Origin: Ostrinia nubilalis
Taxonomy: Eukaryota; Arthropoda; Insecta; Lepidoptera; Crambidae
Length of the DNA: 64,000 bases
Direction: 5' to 3'
Assembly (NCBI RefSeq): GCF_963855985.1
Contig: NC_087095.1
Coordinates: forward strand, 8,070,001 to 8,134,000
The notes beneath the pieces are model-generated. The model was not told the origin of the DNA, searched no databases, and saw only the letters and a list, made by a program, of their open reading frames with translations. Shown here piece by piece: positions 32,790-42,427 of the stretch; the first letter of the stretch is position 1; every line of letters begins with the position of its first letter. The position numbers were made by a program, and so were the translations under genes.

Positions 32790-34325
32790 AAGTATGGCAA
32801 CACTGGAAAATGTTGTTTTTCCAAACGATACTCCTTAGCAAACTACGTAATCGCTCTATACAACTCGAGTTTCCCAAATGTTGCCAACTGACCAAAAAAT
32901 GCATTTGAAAAATCAGAAATTTGAAACTTTTTACAAAATGACCGCTCACTCAGTCGCCATCTTGATTTTCTGAATTTTCGGATTTTTCCCATAATCTGGG
33001 TCGTATAACCGACCAAACCCCATTTTTGGATTTTTTCTGCCATATCTCCTTCTGTCCGTCCTTAACTTTAAAGACACCCATGTCGAAAAAAAAATACTTT
33101 TCCCCGTAGCTGCCAGTGTTGCCAGGTGATCGAGATGAAAATGATCAAATGTCATTTGTACGACTCTTTTGCAGGAGGCGTCATCCAAATTTTTGACCGG
33201 AAGTCGTTATTTCCACTTTCGACATTTTTGGACCAAATCTCCGAAAGCATGGCAACACTGGAGAAATTTCTTCACCCAAGCGACACCTCTTGACAAGACA
33301 CACAAACGCCTCATACAACTCGTCTTTCCCAAATGTTGCCAACTACTCGAAAAATGTCACCTTTCAGTTTTAATTTCACTTTACAAAATTCGACAACCGT
33401 CATTCAGGACTGATTTTTCGCAGGCAACCCTATACCACCGTGTTCATAATGAAATAATCTTTATTTTCATTTATATTTGATTAAATTATCAGACCGATGC
33501 AGAATGCTCTATCAATTTACCTGTTTATACCTGGCAACCCGAGAGTTATGACTGGAAAAGAATAGGCAACCTAACGTTTGCATATTCTATGGGCTTCATA
33601 CTTTCGATTGGTATGGAGTTTGTTTAATAATCAAACCGATGAAATATTTAAAAATAAAACTTTTTTTAATGATTAATTAATCATATCCTGGACTGAAATT
33701 TATTAGGCAACCCTTAAGCAATATAATTATTGACATGTTAAATTGAATATAAAATATGTTTCATCAAATAAGCATCTCGGTGAAGGTCCTTGTATAGCGG
33801 GATCTTAGACTATTAGTTTCACACCCTTGCGTTCTGGCTATGTATAGAACGGAAAGACGCCTTCCCGCTAATCCCCGCTAAATTTTGTCAGTGTGTGCGC
33901 GCCGCAGCGTCTTTCCGTTCTATACATGGCCAGAACGCACCCATAGGAAACTGCTCGTGTATATTTTGTAGTGCCCGTTTGTAAATCTGTGACTCCAAAC
34001 TATACACGAATTTTGCGTACTGATCGTGTATAGTTTGGAAGAGCTTAGTAAAAAAGTCATATCCAAACTATACTCGATTAGTTTCTACTGCACCACTTAC
34101 ACTTGACTAGAGTGTGTTTAGTTGATATTGATTTAGTAAAATATGGAATTATATTTAAAATTACATTTATTCGATATTATTACATAAAATATTATTATTT
34201 TACTGAATCTATAATAAATCTAGATTTTTAACACTATTGTAGGTAAGTGGTTTTTGAAATTAAATTGATTAGGTAGATTTCAAATTAAATAACAATTATT
34301 AGTGTAATCATAAATTCATTTAAAA

Positions 34326-34946
34326 CTAGCGGCCGCCCGCGACTTCGTACGCGTGGATCCCGTTTTACCCCCTTCATCTATCTTACGCGGTTTAGATTTT
34401 TTCATACAAATGTTTTTTTTTATTTGCGGGAATTTTGCAATATCCTGTTGTAACTAAGCTTTAAGTTTACTAAGATACCTGCATGCCAAATTTCAAGCGT
34501 CTAACTTAAGCGGTTTAGATTTTTCATACAAATGTTTTTTCCCGCTAACTCCCGTCCCCGTGGGAATTTTGCAATATCCTGTTGTAACTAAGCTTTATGT
34601 TTACTAAGGTACCTGCATGACAAATTTCAAGCGTCTAACTCAAGCGGTTTAGATTTTTCATACAAAAGGATTTACCCGCTAATTCCCGTTCCCGTGGGAA
34701 TTCCTAAGTATCCTATAACCTGCCCAGGAGTATGAAGAATAATTGTACCAAGTTTCGTTAAAATCCGTAGAGTAGTTTTTGTTTCTATAAGGAACATACA
34801 GACAGACAGACAGACAGACAGACAAAAATTTTACTGATTGCATTTTTGGCATCAGTATCGATCACTAATCACCCCCTGATAGTTATTTTGAAAATATATT
34901 TCATGTACAGAATTGACCTCTCTACAGATTTATTATAAGTATAGAT
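34326..34946 (+). repeat. Dispersed repeat (CTAGCGGCCGCCCGCGACTT head) inside MULE-like element 2
   Basis: It contains an internal ~120-bp tandem duplication (CGTCTAACTTAAGCGGTTTAG and CGTCTAACTCAAGCGGTTTAG units), a (CAGA)n run at 34,797-34,825 and a TATTATAAGTATAGAT tail. It is absent from the corresponding place in the inverted copy at 41.5 kb, showing that it is a later insertion. Confidence 0.75.
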
Positions 34947-35023
34947 GAGAGAGAGTGAGATAAGAAAGTTCAACGTGCATTATTAATACATTATGCGAGA
35001 CTTTAAATGCTAGGTTTGTATTA

Positions 35024-35303
35024 TCGGCCGTTTGGTGTAGTGGTTCGAAACGGACTACTATTCCGGAGGGAGCGGGTTCGATTCCCGCACAGTACAAACA
35101 TTTGTGTGCATGAACATATTTGTTTGTATTGGACTGGGTGTTTTCTATGTATAGTAAGTATGTATTTACAAAAAAAAAGTATTTAAGTATGTATGTTTAA
35201 TACTTAGTATTATGTACAAGCTTTGCTAAGTTTGGGACTAGAAGCGCAGTGTAAAATGTCTAAGGATATTTATTTATTATTTATTTTATTTATTAACTTT
35301 TAT
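35024..35303 (+). repeat. tRNA-derived SINE inside MULE-like element 2
   Basis: The head has an A-box-like TGGTGTAGTGG and a B-box GGGTTCGATTCCC at normal tRNA spacing, followed by a body with GTGTTTTCTATGTATAG and CAAGCTTTGCTAAGTTTGGG and a (TTTA)n tail. The same SINE sits at the matching place in the inverted element at 41,135-41,409, so it was already aboard before that copy arose. Confidence 0.8.
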
Positions 35304-35939
35304 CTCAAGAACAAAATCATTTTGACATAATAATATTTCCATACCTACATAATTCTTAATTTAGGAGTTATTCGAGAATTGGTGAAAATTAAATATCAGC
35401 CCCAAAACAAATATCTTTTCTATGGCAGAATACGTGTCGAAAGATGATTCAATGTTTAAAGTAGACACGCAGATATGAATTAATATGTAATAGAAAGAGA
35501 GGTCAATAAGACAAAATGACTAGCATGCAACTACTCGCGTATAAATTGTAATCACGCACTTATTACAATACATACATGATTAGTCCGTATGCGTACTGGC
35601 GATGTATATTTTGGAGTAAGATAATTGACCTAAGTCACTACAAAGTATACGCGAGCAGTACGCAGCATATGCGTACTGGTCGTGTATAGTTTGGAGGAGC
35701 TTAGTAAAAAAAGTCATCTCCAAACTATACTCGATTAGTTTCACACCCTTGCGTTCTGGCTATGTATAGAACGGAAAGACGCCACGCCGCATACGTGTTG
35801 GCGCGCTCACATACAAACCGCGCCCGTGCGTTTCTATGAAGATGACCGAGTAGGTATTTACTCTGCTAGTACGGATCTTAGACTATAGTGTGTTGAGTTA
35901 AAAGTTAAAATTAAACAAACAAAATAATAGCACATAATA

Positions 35940-36240
35940 GGTAGATAAGATAAATTCTACTACTAGAGTCACCAACCCCTACTCTTCTCCGGGTGTCGTA
36001 AGAGGCGACTTAGGGACTACACATCACACAGAGAACGGGCAGCAGCGCTCTATGAAAAACATAAATCTTATAGGTAAACTGCGATCTCCAGCCCGCCTGC
36101 CAAGCGTGGGGATTATAGCAAAACCCTCCTATATAAAAAAATATTTTAATTACGCCGTGTTGCTTAACTCTATTATCAAAGGTGAATAAACTATCTACGT
36201 TAACTACTAACCTATTCATAGGCGTGCATGCCTTGCAATC
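35940..36240. repeat. LINE-derived 3' repeat fragment
   Basis: It contains GTCGTAAGAGGCGACTTAGG and CTGCCAAGCGTGGGGATTAT, phrases seen at 3' ends of common lepidopteran non-LTR elements. No coding frame is preserved. Confidence 0.5.
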
Positions 36241-36383
36241 AGCGTGTGAAAGGTCAATACGTTTCCAGAAATGCGTAAAAAAGAGATAACAAGTGCGCGG
36301 GGTGAAAACAAAAACATTGAATATCTTTGTAAATAATCCGCGAAAATTAATTTTAATAATTTACATAATTATTTTATGATATT

Positions 36384-36660
36384 ATAAAAAAAAAACCGAC
36401 TCCAAAAAACATACACTAAAAAGTAGAAAAATAATTAGGTACTAATCTTATTTATTAGGACGAATTAATATTTATGTATACCATGATTGATACTCCTGGA
36501 GTCGGTGCCAAGATTATGAAACGTGTGAATTTGCCTGCACCGACTCCAAAAGTATCAATCATGGTATACATAAACATTAATTCGTCCTAATAAATAACAT
36601 TAGTACCTAATTATTTTTCTACTTTTTAGTGTATGTTTTTTAGAGTCGGTTTTTTTTTAT
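36384..36660. mobile_element. Palindromic MITE with 124-bp arms
   Basis: The left arm runs to 36,508 and the right arm from 36,537, with a 28-bp loop; the arms differ at only a few positions. The outer ends are AAAAACCGACTCCAAAAAA-like, and GGAGTCGGTGC recurs at the inner edge. It is related by its ends to the AACCGACT family at 17.6 kb. Confidence 0.85.
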
Positions 36661-37159
36661 AAAAATTAACTTATTTCTTGCTTTTTAGTTACTTATTATT
36701 ACCTTGATGTTACCACTGAATGTAGGCAGTACATTGAGACTATATTCTTCATGTCAAGTGAAAATAATAATCCCTACAAAATACAGGTTACCATATCCGC
36801 AAACTAAAAAGACCACCGTCAGCCCACCTTAAAAATATGAAAGAATACAACTGTTGGTCTGTTTGTACCTATAAATTTAAAGAATTATCCTCCAACTCCT
36901 AAGCGTTAAGGAGTTGTACGTACCATGACCAGTTCATCATGATGAGATGATGACTACCTGATGCAAACACTTGAATAACTTTAGAAACTATACTTATCTA
37001 TAAAATTAAAAGAATCATCCTCCAACTCCTAAGCATTAAGGAGTTTTACCTTCTATCATCAGCTCATCAATATGAGATGATGATTTCCAGAAGCAAATAC
37101 TTGAATAACTTAAGAAAACATTTGAAAAACGATATACGTGCCTATAAAATTTGAGGGTT

Positions 37160-37362
37160 GCCCTCGATTTCCCTAGGATCCCATCATCAGATCCTGACTT
37201 GGTGACAATGGGACCACCTCAAAAGTGTACCCTATCGAACAAAAAAAGAATTTTGAAAATCGGTCCACAATTGACGGAGTAATCGGTGAACATACATAGA
37301 AAAAAAAAACATACATACAGTCGAACATATAACCTCCTCCTTTTTTGAGTCGGTTAAAAAAT
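37160..37362. repeat. AACCGACT-family MITE half
   Basis: It shares CCCTCGATTTCCCTAGGATC, AAGTGTACCCTATCGAAC and TAACCTCCTCCTTTTTTGAG with the right half of the element at 17,622-18,532. Only one terminal repeat is evident. Confidence 0.65.
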
Positions 37363-37404
37363 AAGACGGGGTGTCTGAGGTTTTGCGCTTTTTCATTAAC
37401 ATGT

Positions 37405-37625
37405 TGTATACAGGGTGTTAGGTAAATGGGTATATGAGCCGACACTAGCCCATTAAAATGGGCATATAAATGGTATGGTGAAGTCAGTGATTATCATCAT
37501 TTAATTTTTTTTAATTTTCATACAAATCGGATTTTATAAAATTTATTTTGTATGAAAATTTAAAATATTCAAATGATGATATCAAATTTCTGACTTCACC
37601 ATACTATTTACCTATATGCCTGAAG
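37405..37625. repeat. Inverted-repeat element with TATGGTGAAGTCAG arms
   Basis: TATGGTGAAGTCAGTGAT at 37,472 is mirrored by TCTGACTTCACCATA near 37,590. The arms include ATCATCATTT and TTTTCATACAAA, with an AT-rich loop. No coding. Confidence 0.65.
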
Positions 37626-37849
37626 AAACATTAAGCTAATCGAAATTATGCGATATAAAATTCGGGTATATAAACATTGTACCAAACGATGATTATATTT
37701 AACAATGTTTATGCCTTATAAATATTCGGTTTAAGGAGATTATGCCAAGTGAGTTATGCCAAATGAATTTCTGCGTAACAAGATTCTGCCAGATAGAGGG
37801 GAGCCGGTCAGACTCTAGTGACGAATTGATTGACGCTTTATTAATCACT

Positions 37850-38050
37850 AGCGGCCGCCCGCGACCATGTACGCGTGGATCCCGTTTTACCTCATTAGGG
37901 GTGGAGTTTCGTAAAATCCTTTCTTAGCGGTTACCTACGTCATAACATCTACCTGCATGAAAAATTTCAGCCCGATACGTCCAGTGGTTTGAGCTGTGCG
38001 TTGATAGATCACTATGTCAGTCAGTCAGTCACCTTTGAGTTATACTCGTA
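37850..38050 (+). repeat. Dispersed repeat (CTAGCGGCCGCCCGCGACCA head)
   Basis: Same head as 34,326 but a shorter body; it ends in a (CAGT)n-type run at 38,012-38,028. Confidence 0.65.
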
Positions 38051-38732
38051 TTATTAATGAAAATCGGTTGAATAGTTTTTAAGTGCTACACTTACACCGC
38101 TAAATTCATAAACTTTCCGTTTCTTTTGGGCCAGGAAAAAACTCTACAATAATAAAGAGATTACATAACAATCATTTTACTACAATATTATTAGAGAAGG
38201 AAGATGTTACTACTCAATCTTAGATTAAAATCCTTTAGTGTACTCGTAGATCAAACGATTTGGGATTATATCCAAAATCCTGTGGACTATTCAGTGTTTA
38301 TGCCCCCGACATAATGATGGCTCGCCTTTGAAGGGCTGTCCTATTTATACAACTTATATTCATTTCTGGTAATTTGAAGTTAAGGATGGTTCAACTTTTT
38401 GGAGAACCCGAGTAATTTCCGACCAGACAGCATTATGTCTTTGTTAGTAAATATTAAGTTTATTTATATGCTTCATTAACTCTAAAAGCGATGAAATATT
38501 TGATCAAAATGCGAGCGTGTGTTGTTCCCTCATGAAATTAATCAAAAATGAATAAGTCCTAGTCCTTTTTATATATATTTGTAGTGACTGAAACAAACAT
38601 TATTGGATGACTCACATTCATTTGAACTCGACTCGATTCGAACTATTTGTTTCCATTTACTTACATTTTCTCATAATAACAATATCGTCTGTAGTTTTAA
38701 ACAACATTCATACAAATAACTTTAACACTGGT

Positions 38733-38878
38733 ATTCACAAACGATGCTTGCTTAAGTGAAGGCAGCAAATCGAACGCACAGCGTTGAATAGAGTTCTGTG
38801 GTTGGTTCGTGTGTCACCCTGTGAGTCCACGTGCGATGTGAGACATCATAGTAATGTTTGTGAATACGGGCGCAAGAC
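38733..38878. mobile_element. Harbinger-like MITE, third copy
   Basis: Left CTGGTATTCACAAACGATG and right GTTTGTGAATACGGGCG with the same interior as 11,820-11,965, in opposite orientation. The flanking trinucleotides (TAA left, CAA right) have decayed. Confidence 0.65.
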
Positions 38879-39414
38879 AAGTAGGTATTGACGGTAACTT
38901 ACATAGCAGTATAATAGGTGTTGGTTTCTGAGCAATACAACCATTGTGTGTGGATTAATTCTATAGGTACCAGTTAATGTAGTTACTAGTTGTCAATATC
39001 AGTTCTGTTAACTCAAAGCTGCTATTATGAGGATTAACAGCGTAAGCCCTTGCTCATTTACCTTTACTGGATCGTATACTACGGAATCATTGATTGACGT
39101 AATGGTTCAATATTGTGATTTATTGTAAAAGCTTTACTGCCTTTAGACACAGAATAAGTAATAGTACAGGTACAGAAGGATTACTCCGCAAGACGATTTA
39201 AATAAATGCGAGTCTTGCTACGACGCGATACAGTGGAATTCAGCTCGCACAGCACTACGTACCTACAATTTTATTCACCTACAAGTTTTGTCTCTTTCTA
39301 TCGCGTGCCTCTGAACTCTTCTTACGCTGTTAGGGTTGCTGTCTAGTAGTGTCTAGTAAAAAAATAATTAATCTATTTATTTGTTATGAGGTACGTATGC
39401 AGGTAAGTACGCAT

Positions 39415-39490
39415 TCATTATGGAAAACCTTGGGAGAGGCCTTTGCCCAGCAGTGGACGTCATTTATTTTGGCTGAAACGAACGAACGCA
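39415..39490 (+). repeat. RTE LINE 3' terminus fragment
   Basis: TGGAAAACCTTGGGAGAGGC..CAGCAGTGGACGTCATT..GGCTGAAACGAACGAACG matches the last codons and tail of the RTE element at 18.2 kb. Confidence 0.7.
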
Positions 39491-40128
39491 TTCTGAGCAG
39501 TAGTCATGGTAGGTTAGGTTCCTATACTATCCTAAGAATTATTGATTACCTACATGGTCAACATACCTTTCAGCATCTTTGGGAAGCGGAAAAAAAGATA
39601 AATCCGGTAGATTTCTTTTCGAATTTAAACACCCGAACGCCGCACAATAATATTACTTTCTCTTTATGTCCATTTTTAAATAATACTTCGATCATAGAAT
39701 TAGTTACTTACAACGCACGCCAGCGTCCTGACGGGCGCGCGCGTGACACTCGACTGATATAATACCCGCCGGCGGGGCGCTTCGCTGTAGGTAATTATCG
39801 GATGTACCGCGCGGAGTGAGCCAGGCCTGCTTTAGATAAGGAACAAACAGGAGAAACAACTATGATAAAATTAAAGTTAAACAAAAATTATGGTCATTAG
39901 TATACTCACTTTTTGCTTAGTTTAAAATCATTGCCAAAGTCATTAGCAGTATGAGTATTCTTATTTATTAAGATAAACTTATTCATATTTTTTATGTGTG
40001 TGTAAAGTGTCAGAGTTGTTTTTGTAACAATGTTATACACTTATATCCTTTTTCACTTCTTGTCGAGGAATTCAGACGTGTAACTTCTCGACTAACAGAT
40101 TTGGTAACTACTATGTTATGTATTAAAC

Positions 40129-40256
40129 TTAGACCCCCTTATAAAGTTAGACAAGTCTGGTTGAACTATGGTTTACATTGACATTTTGTATGGAAATTAT
40201 ATTTGAAACCAGTGCAAGTGTAGGGTTTCACTTTTTTGTAATAAGGGGGAGAATGT
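40129..40256. repeat. Small MITE (CCCCCTTATA ends)
   Basis: TTAGACCCCCTTATAAAGTT faces TTGTAATAAGGGGGAGAAT across about 80 bp. Its interior (TGGTTTACATTGACA) is unrelated to the other elements here. Confidence 0.55.
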
Positions 40257-40446
40257 TCACAAAAATAAATAAATATAAAAATAAATAAATAAATAAAAAA
40301 TTGTTTATTTGGCATAACACATTAAAATTACAAATTAAAACTTAAAACTAAAAATAAAATTGTACCAAACAGGTCCTCGCTCAGCATATGCCAAGGCACG
40401 AAGTACCTCGACGCTGATATTCTGCGAGCACCGTTTAAAGAGAGGG

Positions 40447-40455
40447 CGTCCAGCC
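40447..40455 (+). repeat. 9-bp target duplication of MULE-like element 3, left
   Basis: CGTCCAGCC, repeated exactly at 41,896-41,904 on the other side of the element. Confidence 0.9.
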
Positions 40456-40754
40456 GCGTCTTTCCATTCTATACATAGCCAGAACGCAAGGGTGTGAAAC
40501 TAATCGAGTATAGTTTGGATATGACTTTTTTTACTAAGCTCCTCCAAACTATACACGACCAGTACGCATACGCTGCGTACTGCTCGCGTATACTTTGTAG
40601 TGACTTAGGTCAATTATCTTCCTCCAAAATATACATCGCCAGTACGCATACGGACTAATCATGTATGTATTGTAATAAGTGCGTGATTACAATTTATACG
40701 CGAGTAGTTGCATGCTAGTCATTTTGACTTATTGACCTCTCTTTCTATTACATA

Positions 40755-40968
40755 CTAGCTTTCCGCCCGCGGCTTCGCTCGCGTGGAATTTTGTCTGTTA
40801 CAGAAAAACAATATCGCGCGCGTATTTGCTCACCGTTTAGACCTACCCTGGACTACGACAAACATTTTAAAACCAAAATCAGCTCAATCGGCCCAGCCGT
40901 TCTCGAGTTTTAATCAGACTAACGAACATCAATTCATTTTTATTTATATAGATAGATTAATTCATATC
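40755..40968 (+). repeat. Dispersed repeat inside MULE-like element 3
   Basis: CTAGCTTTCCGCCCGCGGCT head and AATCGGCCCAGCCGTTCTCG core, nearly the same as 19,372-19,560. It interrupts the element where element 2 is continuous (near 35,490). Confidence 0.8.
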
Positions 40969-41134
40969 TGCGTGTCTACTTTAAACATTGAATCATCTTA
41001 CGACACGTGTCATTGTTTTGATAAAGGATTTTTTGGTGTTTCTTATTCTGCCATAGAAAAGATATTTGTTTTGGGGCTGATATTTCACCAATTGTAGGTA
41101 TGTAAATATGTCAAAATGATTTTGTTCTTGAGAT

Positions 41135-41409
41135 AAAAGTTAATAAATAAAATAAATAATAAATAAATATCCTTAGACATTTTACACTGCGCTTCTAGTC
41201 CCAAACTAAGCAAAGCTTGTACTATGGGTACTAGACAACGGATATAAACATAATTAAATACTTTTTTTTTTGTAAATACATACTTATTATACATAGAAAA
41301 CACCCAGTCCAATACAAACAAATATGTTCATGCACACAAATGTTTGTACTGTGCGGGAATCGAACCCGCTACCACTTCGAACCACTACACCAAAGTACCA
41401 AACGGCCGA
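41135..41409 (-). repeat. tRNA-derived SINE, inverted copy
   Basis: The reverse complement of the SINE at 35,024-35,303, with the B-box visible as GGGAATCGAACCC on the plus strand. Confidence 0.8.
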
Positions 41410-42289
41410 CAATACAAACCTAGCATTTAAAGTCTCGCATAATATTGTATTTAATGCGCGTTGAACTTTCTTCTCTCACTCTCTCTCATATTAATTAAAT
41501 TGTTATTTAATTTGAAATCTACCTAATCAATTTAATTTCAAAAACCACTTACAATAGTTTTAAAAATCTAGATTTATTATAGATTCAGTAAAATAATAAT
41601 ATTTTATGTAATAATATCAAATAAATGTAATTTTAAATATAGTTCCATATTTTACTGAATTTTACTAAATCAATATCAACTAAACACACTCTAGTCAAGT
41701 GTAAGTGGTGTAGTAGAAACTAATCGAGTATAGTTTGGAGATGACTTTTTTTACTAAGCTCCTCCAAACTATACACGATCAGTACGCAAAATTCGTGTAT
41801 AGTTCGGAGTCACAGATTTACAAACAGGCACTCCGAAATATACACGAGCAGTTTCCTATGGGTGCGTTCTGGCCATGTATAGAACGGAAAGACGCCGTCC
41901 AGCCAGCCTTGCAAAATACAATGAAAAGACAAACTTTATAAAATTAAAAAAATAAACACAGAACAGAATACGTAAAAAACACACTCATATCGGTTTGCTC
42001 CAACATGCCATTGTTTCTTTTTATTTAAATAATATAATATTATTTATAATGTACCTATGTTAGAAAATAGGTACAATCTACTGCATGTCAATAAAACGTT
42101 ACTTTGACGTGAAAGATTCTCAATAAAATAAATATTGCACAAAAAGTCTTCAGGAGCCCTAATCTACATAAGTATTTTCATTGCAAAATTATCAGATAGT
42201 AAACAAAGAGTTATTTAAAATTTTTCTTTGTGTGTAAATAATTGGATAATAACATTTGTATCATTCAATCATTATCAGGAGCCGGCGAT

Positions 42290-42427
42290 CGGCGCGAGCG
42301 CAGTCACTTTTACAAGCGGCGCGAACCAGTCGTGCGTCGAATACAGTTCAAATTCCAAATAAAATGTGCGTGTGAAAAAACCGGAATACTTTCTACGCTG
42401 CTTTTTACCGGAATAACTACATAATAA
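42290..42427 (+). other. Candidate non-coding first exon of the Cyt-b5-r-like gene
   Basis: A GC-rich island (GCGATCGGCGCGAGCGCAGT) in AT-rich DNA, followed by a strong donor GTGAGT at 42,428. The first coding exon at 45,068 starts only two bases before its ATG after a clear acceptor (TTTGTTTCAG), so an upstream non-coding exon must exist; this is the best nearby candidate. A TCAG/GCAGTC initiator-like stretch is present. It is an inference without transcript evidence. Confidence 0.4.

Larger units (their letters stand above)
24966..33812. mobile_element. Foldback element with ~1-kb arms, TTA target duplication
   Basis: Ends TAGTATAAGATCCCGC (left) and the complement of TAGTCTAAGATCCCGC (right) are flanked by TTA (24,963-24,965 and 33,813-33,815). 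The uninterrupted target ACTCGATTAGTTTCAC is seen in the paralogous copy at 35,738-35,753, which proves the insertion. The left arm is 24,966-25,048 plus 31,584-32,524 (1,024 bp) and the right arm is 32,790-33,812 (1,023 bp), with a ~265-bp loop. The left arm is split by the BEL/Pao element. A 3-bp TWA duplication suggests PIF/Harbinger-type mobilisation; this is inference. No transposase is present. Confidence 0.85.
24867..33860. mobile_element. MULE-like element 1, truncated and interrupted
   Basis: The right end at 33,860 (..GGAAAGACGC) and the block AAGTCACTACAAAGTATACG at 24,867 match element 2 (33,907-35,782). The copy is split by the foldback element at 24,966-33,812. The left terminus is missing. 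The copy retains the motif pair TGTATAGTTTGGAGGAG / CTCCAAACTATAC. Confidence 0.6.
33907..35782. mobile_element. MULE-like element 2, 9-bp TSD with one mismatch
   Basis: Ends GCGTCTTTCCGTTCTATACA and its complement (..TGTATAGAACGGAAAGACGC); the inverted ends match for ~33 bp. Flanks are CGCGCCGCA (33,898-33,906) and CACGCCGCA (35,783-35,791), 8 of 9 matching, in line with the 9-bp duplications of Mutator-like elements. The subterminal regions carry many CCAAACTATACACG-type motifs in both orientations. There is no transposase; the interior contains two retroposed repeats, at 34,326 and 35,024. Confidence 0.8.
24737..35885. mobile_element. Outer inverted-repeat element hosting a transposon nest
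   Basis: Left 24,744-24,865 and right 35,783-35,865 (continuing at 33,861-33,906 once the inner MULE-like element is removed) are inverted copies. Shared pieces include CAGAGTAAATAC, GGTCATCTTCATAGAAACGC, GCGCGGTTTGTATGTGAGCG and TATGCGGCG. The right end continues to GGATCTTAGACTA; the left counterpart is degraded, so the exact left limit is uncertain. No coding sequence belongs to this layer. Confidence 0.6.
40456..41895. mobile_element. MULE-like element 3, perfect 9-bp TSD, inverted copy of element 2
   Basis: It begins GCGTCTTTCC and ends GGAAAGACGC, with ~33-bp inverted ends extending through CTATACATAGCCAGAACGCA. The body is the reverse complement of element 2, including the embedded tRNA-type SINE. 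It carries an extra repeat at 40,755-40,968 that element 2 lacks. Length is 1,440 bp with no transposase frame. The 9-bp exact duplication supports Mutator-like mobilisation. Confidence 0.85.

Noticed and set aside
32167..33188. Overlapping 60-126-codon frames on both strands of the foldback element, as genes
   Set aside because: They mirror each other because of the palindrome and resemble no known family; no start or splice context supports them.
35024..35100. tRNA-like sequence with A and B boxes
   Set aside because: It is followed by a long shared body and a (TTTA)n tail and recurs at 41.3 kb, so it is a SINE head and not a tRNA gene.
24737..35872. CTAGTAC on both sides of the outer element as a 7-bp target duplication
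   Set aside because: The right end appears to continue to GGATCTTAGACTA, and CTAGTAC is close to self-complementary, so it may belong to the inverted repeat itself.
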